DNA of 64,000 nucleotides from Candidatus Equicola faecalis (GTDB taxonomy: Bacteria; Bacteroidota; Bacteroidia; Bacteroidales; Bacteroidaceae). How positions within the stretch are numbered: position 1 is the first letter of the stretch; each line of letters begins with the position of its first letter. Below are positions 33,301 to 42,290 of the stretch, piece after piece. The stretch is from positions 61,305-125,304 of the forward strand of contig JAGHTU010000022.1 of assembly GCA_018065185.1 (NCBI GenBank). The letters are read 5' to 3'. The translations under genes were made by a program, and so were the position numbers. The notes below the pieces were generated by a model. It worked only from the letters and a program-made list of their open reading frames with translations. It had not been told where the DNA came from and did no database searches.

Positions 33301-34899
33301 TATAAAGTTGTTGATGGGAATAAGATACACATCTCCAATAAGGACAGTATTGACATAAAGGTGAGCATCACGGCTAAGGCACCGCTCGAGGCGAAGACGT
33401 GGTACAAGGTGGGACAGTCGGCAGCACGACTGCTGATGATGACGCGGCAGATAAGCCTTTCCTATCGTAATAACTATTCTATGGCATTGCCGGGCTTCAT
33501 GCCGTCTATAGGCAATTTCTTCGGCCAAAGAAGTGGTGATATTCTCAGCCCGGGTGTGGATTTTGCCTTCGGTTTTATTGATGATTCTTATATTGACAAG
33601 GCACTCAAAAACGACTGGTTGCTTTGTACGGACAGTATAGCCACACCTGCCACCACCAGCAAGACGGAAGACCTGCAACTGAAGGTGACGCTCGAGCCGG
33701 TGCGCGACTTCAAGATTGACCTCAATGCCAGTCGCACGATGACGCGCAACAAGAGCATACAGTATATGTATCAGGGTCGTCCAACCACACACAGCGGTAC
33801 GTTCACCATGACCACGATTTCTATAAAGAGTGCATTTGAGGGAATGGGCAATGCAACAGACGGGTATCATTCAAAGAGTTTCGATGATTTCTGTAATTCC
33901 CTTGATGCTTTCCAGCAACGTGCCGAAGCGCAGTATCGTGGCTCTGTCTATCCGAATGGAACACCGCTGGCAGGAAAAACTTTCGACCCAGCCAACGGTA
34001 CTGTTGACAAGTACAGTGGCGATGTGATGATACCTGCTTTCCTCTCGGCTTATTGTGGCGGAGGCAGTTCGTTAGACATCTTCCCTTCACTTGCCCGTAT
34101 GTTGCCGAACTGGACTATTCGTTATGCCGGCCTGCAGAAACTCAACTGGTTCAATGAGCGTTTCAAGAGTGTTAATATCAATCATGCCTACAAGAGCATT
34201 TATGCCGTAGGCTCGTATAGTAGTTTCTCATCGTGGATGGAGTATATGGGCGACCTCGGCTTTGTGACAAATGCCACAACTCAGTTGCCTACACCAAGTT
34301 CGATGTACAACATCTCGCAGGTGAGCATCAACGAAGCTTTCTCACCATTGCTGGGTGTGGATGTGACACTTCTGAACAACATGACTCTGAAAGCCGAATA
34401 TAAGACTACGCGTGTGCTGAACCTCTCCATGACCTCCGTGCAGATAAACGAGACGACGTCAAAGGACTGGGTCTTCGGGCTTGGCTATAAGATTAACGAT
34501 ATTGACCTCTTCGGTTATGGTGCCAAGACACGTAAGATTGCTGCAAAGAATAATAAGAAGAAGGGTGGGGCAGATACTGACAAACAGGGCGCATCGTCCA
34601 AGACTTCCACTTCGATGAGGCGTAATAACACCACTAGTCACGACCTCAACTTGCGCTTTGATTTCAGTCTGAGAAATCAGGCGGCTATCGTGCGTAGTAT
34701 CGCTTCGCGTGAGAGTGCTGCAAGCAGTGGTAATAAAGCCTTGAAGATTTCGTTCAGTGCCGAATATACGATGTCACGCCTTTTGACGATGAGTGCTTAC
34801 TACGATATGCAACAGAACACTCCGTTGCTTTCTTCCAGTTCTTACCCGACTACGACACATGACTTTGGGTTAAGTCTGCGCTTCTCACTCACAAGGTAA
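27391..34899 (+). CDS. sprA: SprA/Sov cell-surface translocon protein (type IX secretion)
   Basis: 2502 aa with signal peptide; KINLSVNGKVGDKMNLNLNYNTDATFDFDSQNLKLKYEGKEDEIIKLLEGGNISFPSNNSL. Confidence 0.93.
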   Translation: MMRCFLIFILCMVSLSVSAQDTLSHSRWRAQKTVPIETSDLDKKSTDLKTPENITEETTYRDSIGYYVVGKKMGNSYLGVPVFMTPDEYQQWSLKKSIQDFWKKKNSEEVASGGKDKFDFTDMHFDLGPAEKIFGPGGVRIKTQGTAELKLGGNIKKIDNPSLPIRNRNTFGMNFDEKINLSVNGKVGDKMNLNLNYNTDATFDFDSQNLKLKYEGKEDEIIKLLEGGNISFPSNNSLVQGASALFGVRADLQFGKLKLQTVVSQKKSNSHSVSSKGGTQLTTFEIDAADYEENRHFFISRYFRDKYDATMATLPNIASGIKITRMEVWVTNKTGNTANCRNLVALSDLGEQKIVGSPHWMVDGGMTVPCNAANSAYREMTTTFAQARSIDMVSSVLGNVPDLEAGTDYEKLESARLLSSSEYTVNSALGYISLSTTLQTDQVLAIAFEYTYGGVTYQVGEFSTDLTDASQCLFVKSLKNTGNTPFIKHEGNLKFSRGTWDFMMKNVYYLATNIEREKFRLDIKYQSDTAGVYLTYIPEQQVKNTPLIRLMNCDRLDNNNKLHPNGYFDFVQGYTVSDGRVLLPAAEPFGDFLYRVLTSRDSVGRPRLDPATAEKYCYHELYDSIKTVAKQIAEKDKFVFMGQFKGSKANVISLGAYNVPPGSVVVTAGGVTLVENSDYTVDYSAGEVTIINQSILDAGTNVSVSLESNTDYGQQRKTMVGLNWEYDFSKDFQIGGTIQHLSEQTLTSKVTMGAEPLKNTIWGLNINWKKESQLLTNLLDKIPFLNVSQPSHISFNAEFAQLIAGTASGTQDNASYLDDFENTKNCINIATPSAWVLCSTPKLDAANPYQKYYEDKTSLGSGYGRALMAWYCVDPLFTRRSSSLTPTHIKNDLNQLSNHYVREVYVHELFPNRDLSNYSGSTATLNVFDMAFYPTERGPYNFSSDLNRDGTLTAPKTRWGGMMRKLEASDFKTANIEYVEFWMLDPFIYSKDSADAARFGGDMYIDLGEVSEDVLKDGKKFYESGMPVDGTDLSALDKSQWGYIPHQTSVTYAFATTSGSRALQDVGFNGLNDDQERNFDGYQDNLRNIQNRVSEEYWNKVIMKDPANDNYHYFRGSDYDRDTVSILNRYKRINMPQGNSPDSDSRSESYDTSYKTGPDVEDINQDYTLNEYEKYYQYHVSVRPEDINLDRVGTNFIVDKRTAAVTLRNGKTETVTWYQFRIPVEQYEERVGKINDFSSIRFMRVFLTNFEKPIVIRLGTFDLVRAEWRNYEQQLSPSGNTGTLEASAVSIEENNDKEPVNYVLPPGISRVVDPSQPQLTENNEQALDIVVKNLSHNEAKCVYKNTTLDLRNYKRLQMFVHGNALKPNSSALKDHEVSVFIRLGSDYKSNYYEYEIPLTLTPEGHYDQYSSTDRRAVWPEENMLDIALTKLTAIKKARNKDKAEGKASYNKLYSDYDPDRPANRISIIGNPTLGEVKTLIIGVRNNSADNKSGEVWVNELRLLESNNEGGWAAQGTLNLQLSDFGSLNLAGRVETQGFGGLEQGQMDRSTDNYSRYDVTANFDLGKFFPEKAKVTIPLYYSVTQEQTKPKYNPLDTDMELDDALEVADAHEKDSIESIAITKVTNRNFSISNARVGITTKRHPMPYDPGNFSFSYSHAHKNSSGETTIDEREDNWRGAINYSYTPVYKTFEPGKNLKGKSKWLKIVKEFGLNYLPQNLSFNTEMKRNYYELQERDMENLNDRLPITFSEQFLWNRDFSMRWDLTKNLHLNFQSATDAQIEEPYDERPINKDLYPERYEAWKDSVWHSLLNWGTPLSYQQSFTASYQLPLNKLPIFEWLNADASYNANYNWSRGTELENGTSLGNTINSSRTLNINGTLNMEKLYNLIPFLEATNKRFSQPIKKNTTRRNTGAANDGKKNVQQDATKKTPKVFAKEVKLTPDNPVEVAHGRNSTRLIVTAKTKDGKDYPVKYKVVDGNKIHISNKDSIDIKVSITAKAPLEAKTWYKVGQSAARLLMMTRQISLSYRNNYSMALPGFMPSIGNFFGQRSGDILSPGVDFAFGFIDDSYIDKALKNDWLLCTDSIATPATTSKTEDLQLKVTLEPVRDFKIDLNASRTMTRNKSIQYMYQGRPTTHSGTFTMTTISIKSAFEGMGNATDGYHSKSFDDFCNSLDAFQQRAEAQYRGSVYPNGTPLAGKTFDPANGTVDKYSGDVMIPAFLSAYCGGGSSLDIFPSLARMLPNWTIRYAGLQKLNWFNERFKSVNINHAYKSIYAVGSYSSFSSWMEYMGDLGFVTNATTQLPTPSSMYNISQVSINEAFSPLLGVDVTLLNNMTLKAEYKTTRVLNLSMTSVQINETTSKDWVFGLGYKINDIDLFGYGAKTRKIAAKNNKKKGGADTDKQGASSKTSTSMRRNNTTSHDLNLRFDFSLRNQAAIVRSIASRESAASSGNKALKISFSAEYTMSRLLTMSAYYDMQQNTPLLSSSSYPTTTHDFGLSLRFSLTR

Positions 34900-35559
34900 T
34901 AGTCCGATGATTTCTTTCATCGTATGCACCACGATGTCGGCACCAGCATCGGTGAGCATACGGTCGGGTAGGGGACCGGTGTTTATTCCTATCGTAAAGC
35001 AACCTGCGGCTTTTCCTGCCTTGATGCCTAATGGCGCATTCTCCACCACCACACATTCTTCAGGAGTGGCATGCACCTTTTTCATACCCATAAAATATGG
35101 GTCGGGCTGAGGTTTGCCGTGCTGTACGTCAAAACTCGTCACCATCAGTCGTTTGCTGACAAGTCCCTTATAATCGTTGCAGATGCGGTTGAGCACGTTC
35201 CTCTGTCCGCTTCCCGTGACCACCACCACTTCTATCCTGCGCCTTTTCAGTTCGCGCATCAGCATGTCGGTGTTCGGTATTTTCTCAGGGAAAGGATGCT
35301 CGGCGAAAAGACTGCTCTTGCGAGCGTAAATCCTTTCCACCTCATCCTGTGGCAGTGTTCGCCCCATCTGTTCCTGTGCAATGACGTTTATGGTCTCCAC
35401 TCCACGCATTCCTTCAAAACGGTAGGCATCTTCCTCGCTCATCCGCATGCCGTTCTCTGCCATGGCTTTCTGCCATGCCACAGCATGATATGGCATGGAG
35501 TTATAAATCACTCCATCCATATCAAACAAGAAAGCTTTAATATTGTTGGATAGTATCAA
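34885..35559 (-). CDS. HAD-family hydrolase (beta-phosphoglucomutase-like)
   Basis: [27 protein letters not shown]...[10 protein letters not shown]...[18 protein letters not shown]. Convergent 15-nt overlap with sprA. Confidence 0.9.
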   Translation of the reverse strand: MILSNNIKAFLFDMDGVIYNSMPYHAVAWQKAMAENGMRMSEEDAYRFEGMRGVETINVIAQEQMGRTLPQDEVERIYARKSSLFAEHPFPEKIPNTDMLMRELKRRRIEVVVVTGSGQRNVLNRICNDYKGLVSKRLMVTSFDVQHGKPQPDPYFMGMKKVHATPEECVVVENAPLGIKAGKAAGCFTIGINTGPLPDRMLTDAGADIVVHTMKEIIGLLPCE

Positions 35560-36902
35560 TTAATCTTTAATCTTTCTCGGATAGCCTTCGACTCTGCCTC
35601 GTAACCAGGCTTGTTCAGCAACGCAAACATATTCTTCTTGTATGCTTCCACTCCCGGCTGATTGAAGGTGTTCACTCCGAGTATGTTGCCACTTATGCCA
35701 CAGGCTATTTCAAAGAAATAAATCAGTTGACCGATATAGAACTCATTAAGTTGCGGTATTGTGATACGAATGTTTGGCACACCACCGTCAATATGTGCCA
35801 GTTGTGTACCGAGTTCTGCCATCTTGTTTACCTCATCCACACGTTTGCCGGCAAGGAAATTCAGTCCGTCAAGGTTTTCCTCATCCTCAGGGAAGAGCAA
35901 CTGGCGGTTAGGTGTGTCAATGCTGATGACCGTCTCAAAGATGCTACGCTCGCCATCCTGTATCCATTGCCCCATGGAGTGAAGGTCGGTAGTGAAATCC
36001 ACCGATGCAGGGAAGATGCCCTTCTTGTCCTTACCCTCGCTCTCACCGTAGAGCTGTTTCCACCATTCGCTCATGAAATGGAGCTTCGGTTGGTAGTTGA
36101 CTAAAATCTCTATTTTCTTTCCGCTGTTGTAAAGCGCGTTGCGGATGGCAGCATATTGTGCTGCAGGGTTGTCTGTAAAAGGCACGTCGTGAGCACACAC
36201 CTTTTCCATTACGGTTGCACCCTGCACGAGTTGGCAGATGTCGAATCCTGCACATGCGATAGGTAGAAGTCCTACAGGTGTGAGCACTGAGAAGCGTCCG
36301 CCGACATCATCAGGGATGACGAATGTCTTATATCCTTCCTTTGTGGCTGCTGCGCGTGCTGCACCTTTATTGGCATCCGTGATGGCAACAATCACTTTTT
36401 TTGCTTCTTCCTTACCCCTTTGCTCCTCACACTGCTTCTTCATCAGACGGAACGTGAGAGCAGTCTCTGTGGTAGTGCCCGACTTGGAGATGTTGATCAC
36501 GCCAAAGCGTTTGTCCTTGAGAAATTCCGACAGTTCTGCCAGATAGTCCTCGCCGATGTTGTTGCCGGCAAAGATAATGGCAGGGCTCGTCTGTTTGAGC
36601 CATGCAAAAGAATTGCTCAATGCCTCTATCACGGCACGGGCACCGAGATAACTTCCACCGATACCTGCAACGACGATTACATCGCACGATGCACGCAGGT
36701 CGTCAGCCGTGCGTTGTATCTCCTGCAGGAAGTCGGAAGTGATGGATGATGGCAGATGCAACCATCCTAAAAAGTCATTACCCGGGCATGTGCCATGCTC
36801 CAATGCTTCCAGAGCGGCTTTCGTCTTCTGTTCAAGAGCCTCTACTGCGCCTGTACCAACAAACTGGTTGGCTTTATCAATGCATAATGTAAGATTCTTC
36901 AT
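35556..36902 (-). CDS. pgi: Glucose-6-phosphate isomerase
   Basis: [52 protein letters not shown]. Confidence 0.95.
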   Translation of the reverse strand: MKNLTLCIDKANQFVGTGAVEALEQKTKAALEALEHGTCPGNDFLGWLHLPSSITSDFLQEIQRTADDLRASCDVIVVAGIGGSYLGARAVIEALSNSFAWLKQTSPAIIFAGNNIGEDYLAELSEFLKDKRFGVINISKSGTTTETALTFRLMKKQCEEQRGKEEAKKVIVAITDANKGAARAAATKEGYKTFVIPDDVGGRFSVLTPVGLLPIACAGFDICQLVQGATVMEKVCAHDVPFTDNPAAQYAAIRNALYNSGKKIEILVNYQPKLHFMSEWWKQLYGESEGKDKKGIFPASVDFTTDLHSMGQWIQDGERSIFETVISIDTPNRQLLFPEDEENLDGLNFLAGKRVDEVNKMAELGTQLAHIDGGVPNIRITIPQLNEFYIGQLIYFFEIACGISGNILGVNTFNQPGVEAYKKNMFALLNKPGYEAESKAIRERLKIN

Positions 36903-36942
36903 TTTTATGTTTACTGTTAATTGTCAATTATCAATTATCAAT

Positions 36943-37938
36943 TTATCTAAACGTATCTGTCAGTAGCTTGATTTCCACTTGTGGCGAAATTCGCTCATAC
37001 AGTATGTTATATACAGCATCAAGTATAGGCATATTGACATGGTAGCGATGGTTAATTTCTTTCATACATTTCGTCCCGAAATACCCTTCGGCAATCATCT
37101 CCATTTCTATCTGTGCACTCTTCACGCTGTATCCTTTGCCTATCATCGTACCGAAGGTGCGATTGCGCGAGAAGTTGGAGTAGGTCGTCACGAGCAAGTC
37201 GCCCAGATAGACAGAATCCACCATGTTCCTTTCCAGAGGGTGCACCACGTTCATAAATCGTTTCATCTCCGTGATGGAGTTTGCGATGAGCACAGCCTGG
37301 AAGTTATCGCCATATTTCAGTCCGTTGCAGATGCCTGTTGCGATGGCATAGACATTCTTTAGTACTGATGCATATTCTATACCGGTCACGTCAGCAGCCA
37401 CCTTTGTCTTTACATAATTGTTTTCTAATACGGAGGTGAGCGCCTGCGCCTTTTCTGTGTCGGCACATCCTACGGTGAGGTATGTCAGGCGTTCAAGTGC
37501 CACCTCTTCGGCATGTGACGGACCGCCCACACAGGCAAGGTTTTCGTATGGCACATCAAACACCTGATGAAAATACTCGCTCACCACGAGGTTGTTATCA
37601 GGCACGATGCCTTTGATGGCGGTCACGACAAACTTGTCCTTGATGCGTGTCTTGAGTCGGTTGAGGTTGTTTTTTATGTAAGGCGAAGGAATGACGAACA
37701 CCAGTGTGTCGTATTTCTGCACCAAATCATTTATGTCGGAAGAGAAATATATCTCATCCACATCGAAATGCACCATTTCCAGATATGCCGGATTGTGGCG
37801 CATACGTTTGAAATCTTCTATGCGGTCGTCACGGCGCAGATACCACCCTATGTGGTGGGTGTGAGAGACGATAATCTTTGCTATCGCCGTTGCCCAACTG
37901 CCACCTCCGATGATTGCTATCTTTCCGCAAGAAAACAT
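36943..37938 (-). CDS. gpsA: Glycerol-3-phosphate dehydrogenase [NAD(P)+]
   Basis: IAIIGGGSWATAIAKI, VCGPSHAEEVA-type (CVGGPSHAEEVALERLT), YASVLKNVYAIATGICNGLKYGDN. Confidence 0.94.
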   Translation of the reverse strand: MFSCGKIAIIGGGSWATAIAKIIVSHTHHIGWYLRRDDRIEDFKRMRHNPAYLEMVHFDVDEIYFSSDINDLVQKYDTLVFVIPSPYIKNNLNRLKTRIKDKFVVTAIKGIVPDNNLVVSEYFHQVFDVPYENLACVGGPSHAEEVALERLTYLTVGCADTEKAQALTSVLENNYVKTKVAADVTGIEYASVLKNVYAIATGICNGLKYGDNFQAVLIANSITEMKRFMNVVHPLERNMVDSVYLGDLLVTTYSNFSRNRTFGTMIGKGYSVKSAQIEMEMIAEGYFGTKCMKEINHRYHVNMPILDAVYNILYERISPQVEIKLLTDTFR

Positions 37939-37948
37939 ATTCTAATCA

Positions 37949-39460
37949 TCACTTTACTTCCGGTTTCATAGTAGGGAAGAGTAATACTTCCTGTATGCTC
38001 TGCTGTCCTGTCATAAGGATTGCCAGACGGTCAATACCGATACCGATACCTGAAGTTGGTGGCATTCCATACTGGAGCGCACGCAGGAAGTCGTGGTCGA
38101 TGACCATTGCTTCATCATCACCCTTGTCGGCAAGTTTCATCTGTTCGATGAAACGCTCTTCCTGATCTATCGGGTCGTTGAGTTCGGAATATGCGTTGGC
38201 AAGTTCTTTTCCGTTCACCATCAGTTCGAAACGTTCCGTAAGCCCTGCCTTTGAGCGGTGCATCTTTGTCAGTGGCGACATCTCCATAGGGTAGTCTGTG
38301 ATGAATGTAGGCTGTATGAATGTCCCCTCGCATGTCTCGCCGAAAATCTCATCAATGAGTTTTCCGCGTCCCATCTTGTCTGTATCTTCCACGCCGAGAC
38401 CCTTTGCTATCTTGCGCATCTCATCTTCCGTCATCGCGCTGAGGTCGTGTCCCGTCTTTTCCTTTATTGCATCAAGGATAGGCAGACGGCGGTAAGGAGC
38501 TTTGAATGATATGGTGTTTTCTCCCACCTGCACTTCCGGCTTGCCGTTGACTGCAATACATATCTTTTCCAGCAACTGCTCGGTGAAGGTCATCATCCAG
38601 TTATAATCCTTGTAACTGACGTACAGCTCCATACAGGTGAACTCAGGGTTATGGCTCTTGTCCATACCTTCATTGCGGAAGTTGCGCCCAATCTCGTACA
38701 CACCTTCAAACCCACCCACGATGAGCCGTTTCAGATAGAGCTCGGTTGCGATGCGCAGATACATCTCTTGGTCCAGCGTGTTGTGGTGCGTAATGAACGG
38801 CCGCGCACTTGCCCCTCCTGCTATGAGTTGCAGTATCGGTGTCTCCACCTCCGTGAATCCTGCCTCATCGAACACCTGTCGCATGGTGCGTATCATCGTG
38901 GCACGCTTGAGGAAAGTCTCTTTCACGCCTTCGTTCACCACAAGGTCAACGTAGCGTTGACGGTAGCGCTGTTCAGGGTCATCAAACTTGTCGTATGCCA
39001 CTCCGTCCTTGTATTTCACGATAGGCAGAGGCTTTAGGCTCTTTGCCAGCACCGTCAGTTTCTGTACGTGTATGCTTATCTCGCCCATCTGTGTGCGGAA
39101 CACATATCCGTTGATGCCGATAAAGTCGCCAATGTCAAGCAGTTTCTTGAACACGGTATTGTACATCGTCTTGTCTTCTGTCGGGCAGACGTCATCACGG
39201 CTGATATATAACTGTATGCGCCCTTTGGAGTCTTGTAGTTCTGCAAAACTTGCCTTGCCCATCACGCGACGGCTCATCAAACGGCCTGCCACGCTCACCT
39301 GTCGTGGCTCGTCATCGTCCTTGAAGTTTTCTTTTATCTCTGTAGAGAATGCGTCCGTAGGAAATTCTGCAGCAGGATACGGCTCAATACCGAGATTGCG
39401 TAACTCCTGCAGGCTCTGACGCCTTCCCTGTTCCTGTTCACTGAGGTTATTGATTTCCAT
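37949..39460 (-). CDS. lysS: Lysyl-tRNA synthetase
   Basis: Class II aaRS: PFITHHNTLDQEMYLRIATELYLKRLIVGGFEGVYEIGRNFRNEGMDKSHNPEFT; GIGIGIDRLAILMT. Confidence 0.95.
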   Translation of the reverse strand: MEINNLSEQEQGRRQSLQELRNLGIEPYPAAEFPTDAFSTEIKENFKDDDEPRQVSVAGRLMSRRVMGKASFAELQDSKGRIQLYISRDDVCPTEDKTMYNTVFKKLLDIGDFIGINGYVFRTQMGEISIHVQKLTVLAKSLKPLPIVKYKDGVAYDKFDDPEQRYRQRYVDLVVNEGVKETFLKRATMIRTMRQVFDEAGFTEVETPILQLIAGGASARPFITHHNTLDQEMYLRIATELYLKRLIVGGFEGVYEIGRNFRNEGMDKSHNPEFTCMELYVSYKDYNWMMTFTEQLLEKICIAVNGKPEVQVGENTISFKAPYRRLPILDAIKEKTGHDLSAMTEDEMRKIAKGLGVEDTDKMGRGKLIDEIFGETCEGTFIQPTFITDYPMEMSPLTKMHRSKAGLTERFELMVNGKELANAYSELNDPIDQEERFIEQMKLADKGDDEAMVIDHDFLRALQYGMPPTSGIGIGIDRLAILMTGQQSIQEVLLFPTMKPEVK

Positions 39461-39719
39461 AATGTTATTGTGTCTTCTTTATTTTGACCACAAAAGTACA
39501 CATTTTTTTTCTATTTCTTGCTTTACAGATGTTTTTCCCTCGCGCGCTGGCGTGTATGTCGTAAAGTGAGAGTTGAGGAAGAATGTATCTGCCTTGACTC
39601 ACGCATCTTCGTTACAGGAAATAGACCGCTATTTCTTCTCTGGATGTGCATGTGCATACTTCCAGATTGCTACGGACGTTTACACCGACCTTCGCTATAA
39701 TCAGGAAGAATGGCTATGA

Positions 39720-39974
39720 TTATTTGGGCATATATTTGCTATAATCTTCACTTTTCTGTTGTAGTGAAGGCGATTGTACTTGTTTCTTCTTTACTTCGTC
39801 AATTAAATCTCGAAGTAAAGCATTATTCTCTTTAAGTTCTGATACAATTGAATAAACTTTTAAATACCATAAAACTATAGGTCTAATTAAAAGCCCAAAT
39901 GCACCTAAAAAAACTACGAATAAAATGATATAAAAAATGCCTATGCCTAACCAAACGCCAAAAAATTCTGCCAT
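39720..39974 (-). CDS. Small membrane protein of unknown function
   Basis: 84 aa, two hydrophobic segments, in front of a C-terminal charged tail; immediately downstream of the deiminase-like gene. Confidence 0.55.
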   Translation of the reverse strand: MAEFFGVWLGIGIFYIILFVVFLGAFGLLIRPIVLWYLKVYSIVSELKENNALLRDLIDEVKKKQVQSPSLQQKSEDYSKYMPK

Positions 39975-39979
39975 AATAT

Positions 39980-40795
39980 TTATTTCTTATAATAATTCCA
40001 AGAAACGCAATTCAAAGCGCCTCCATTCTTCACGATTCCCTTTACTTCTACAGGAATGACCTTTGAATCAGGGAATATGCGTGAAATTTGTTCTACAGCT
40101 AATTTGTCTGTCATGATACCTAACTGAGGGACGAAAATATATTTGCCAACCTGCAAATAATTTATGTGCGCCCAACTATTTGTACTTGATACCTTTCCGT
40201 ATTCTAATTCTGATATTTTCGAGAAGTAGGGGGAAAGTGCATCTAATAATTTCTGTCTTAATTCAGGGTCAATATCTTTATATTGATTTAGAAGAATATG
40301 TCCATCAGAAACGAATCTTACCATTCCATCAGCATGTCCATATTCCTCATAGGTATCCCATGGTATTAAGACTAGTTTTGCAGAGAATGCACGTTCTATT
40401 TCTTTTATGATTTCTTCTTTAGTAAGTTCAGAATTCTCTTTGAGAACCTTATCTGTCATTATTACCTTATCTCCGCATAATATCACATTACCACCATCGA
40501 TGATAAGTTTTGTAGAAACTATAGAGTCGTTTGCAAAATCAAATACATCATCTATATTATCTGTAATATATTGCTTGTCATTCTGAAGGTAATCAGGATT
40601 GTACACATAAGACACATAATGACCATTTGAATATACTGGCATATAATCACGAGCCCACAAATCTTTGGTATTTGGTAACAAACCATAGGATATGCCATTT
40701 TCTTCAAGTGATTGTTTGATATTCTCCCAACATTTATATGCAGTAAGATGTTCAGAGAAATATACAATCTGGGGATTCTGTGATTTTTTATTCAT
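39980..40795 (-). CDS. Agmatine deiminase/Porphyromonas-type peptidylarginine deiminase family protein
   Basis: LWARDYMPVYSNG, IDGGNVILCGDKVIMTDKV, EEYGHADGMVRFV, KNGGALNCVSWN: guanidino-modifying enzyme motifs including the catalytic Cys. Confidence 0.82.
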   Translation of the reverse strand: MNKKSQNPQIVYFSEHLTAYKCWENIKQSLEENGISYGLLPNTKDLWARDYMPVYSNGHYVSYVYNPDYLQNDKQYITDNIDDVFDFANDSIVSTKLIIDGGNVILCGDKVIMTDKVLKENSELTKEEIIKEIERAFSAKLVLIPWDTYEEYGHADGMVRFVSDGHILLNQYKDIDPELRQKLLDALSPYFSKISELEYGKVSSTNSWAHINYLQVGKYIFVPQLGIMTDKLAVEQISRIFPDSKVIPVEVKGIVKNGGALNCVSWNYYKK

Positions 40796-41261
40796 CTTTT
40801 TTTGTTTTGTGCCTATTGTCTCCCCTGATTCAGCGGTTTTATATTATTTTTACAGAAAGCGTGGGAAACTGTACCATGTAGCCCGTTCCATAATTCCAGG
40901 CTCTCGCATTGCCCACTCAGCCAGAACGAGCAACGCAGAACCCACGCACGTGTACATATTAAGAGCATATTGCCCTAATATATACGCACATGAGCATCTA
41001 CTATTGCTAAGTCTTGGGCTAAGTCGAATTTGCGAGATTCGGAACCATCAAGAACAAAGCGTAAAGTAAACGCCTTTATTTTCCTCTATTTTATGGTCTT
41101 ACTCTAATACTTTTCTCTAAAAGCACTTTATCAAGTAAACCTCTGCAAATATATAGAAACATAATAACACGCCAAAGAAAATGCACTATTATTTTTTCTA
41201 TCTAAGGATAATACAAGTTTATCACTAAAAGACAATAGTAAAGCAAGCCCAAGATGAGGTG

Positions 41262-41466
41262 TTTTGCAACCATATAAAAGTTGCCTCTGACCATACTACA
41301 CCTCGAAGCCGAGCAACCGAAGCCTCAGGGTTGAACCAACGGAGCCTCCAACTTGTCACGACAATTTACTTAAATTTGTCACGATGATTTGCCCAAATTG
41401 TCACGATGATTTAATCAACTTGTCACGATGATTCGTAGGCAACGAGCGGAAGACAGCGAGGCAACG
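41262..41466 (-). repeat. Family 1 element, copy B (inverted relative to copy A)
   Basis: Cores TTGTCACGA at 41353, 41376, 41398, 41420 (spacing 23, 22, 22), bounded by GAACCAACGGAGCCTCCAAC and GATTCGTAGGCAACGAGCGGAAGA; reverse complement of copy A including outer flank GTATGGTCAGAGGCAACTTTTA. Confidence 0.9.
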
Positions 41467-41511
41467 TGCGATTAAAGTTTAATCTGCGAGTGTAAAATCT
41501 GACGAAAGCAA

Positions 41512-41645
41512 CCCTGTTCCAACGCATGCTTTTTGACAAACGCACGATTGGGCTTCGACAAACGCTCGTTTGTGCCTCGACAAACGCTCGTTTGTGCCTC
41601 GTCTTCCCATCGTTTGTGAGCAGTCAAACGCACGCTTGGTTTTCA
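41512..41645 (+). repeat. Family 2 22-bp palindromic array, copy D (5 units)
   Basis: Units at 41536, 41558, 41580, 41602, 41624. Core ACAAACG-CT-CGTTTGT. Shares 41521-41550 (30 nt) and 41576-41636 (61 nt) identically with copy E. Confidence 0.92.
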
Positions 41646-41689
41646 GCCTCCGAAGTCGCGGAACATCTGTTCCAATCGAGGGGATTCTC

Positions 41690-41844
41690 CGGTGCTTTCT
41701 TGGGGGTGTTCCGATGCTATCAAGGGAGTGTTGTGATGCCGTGCATGGCATCCCTTCGATGGTTATACGGGACCCCTTCGATGGTTATACGGGACCCCTT
41801 CGATGGTTATCCGACCTCCCCTTGATGGAAATCCGCTTCCCGTC
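41690..41844 (+). repeat. Third 22-bp tandem array abutting copy D
   Basis: CGATGGTTATACGGGACCCCTT at 41757 and 41779 identical, 41801 and 41823 diverged; weaker related units at 41690, 41712 and 41734 (one 23-bp step). Confidence 0.75.
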
Positions 41845-42059
41845 TCTTGATTTTCCATTTCTCGCAGTTCTTCTTAATGTTTCTTCAACTAGTGAAGTGG
41901 CGGAGCCAATGACACGCAGAGCAAATCTTGCCTCTTTTGAGGTAATGTCAGAAAGAATATCCCTTTCTGTAAGCAAGCTTTCAAAAGGCATATTCCTTCC
42001 GCCAAGCCATCTCATGATGGCTCAAGATTTGAAGCAGAGGGGCAGAGACCACAGAGAAA

Positions 42060-42131
42060 CCTCTCCAGTCCCCCCTCACAAGAAAGTGCATTAATAAGTC
42101 TCTCACTTTAGGGGGGAGGATTTGGGAGAGG
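42060..42131. repeat. Imperfect long inverted repeat
   Basis: CCTCTCC...CCCCCCT...AAAGTG / CACTTT-AGGGGGG...GGGAGAGG. Confidence 0.6.
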
Positions 42132-42143
42132 CTTCTTCTCCCT

Positions 42144-42159
42144 CGCGCGCATGCGCGCG
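42144..42159. repeat. 16-bp perfect CG-rich palindrome
   Basis: CGCGCGCATGCGCGCG, self-complementary and strictly alternating pyrimidine-purine. Confidence 0.9.
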
Positions 42160-42290
42160 TACCTTATTAATATGTGGGATAAAAATCTCTTGATGTATGC
42201 CGTAGTTTATAAAACAAACTATAAATTATTTTGAATTATGCTCCAGAAACATTATGTTTGCAGAGCATAATAAATCTTAGGGAGTTATAG

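Noticed and set aside
36919-36945. AATTATCAATTATCAA tandem run before pgi
   Set aside because: Short AT-rich repeat in a 40-bp gap; no further structure.
41512-41845. CRISPR array
   Set aside because: Units are contiguous at 22 bp with no constant repeat plus unique spacer structure, and there are no cas genes in the window.
41526-42094. Track ORFs 41526-41825 and 41570-42094 (+) as proteins
   Set aside because: They run through 22-bp repeat arrays. A 22-nt period is not a multiple of three, and their peptides are translations of the repeats.
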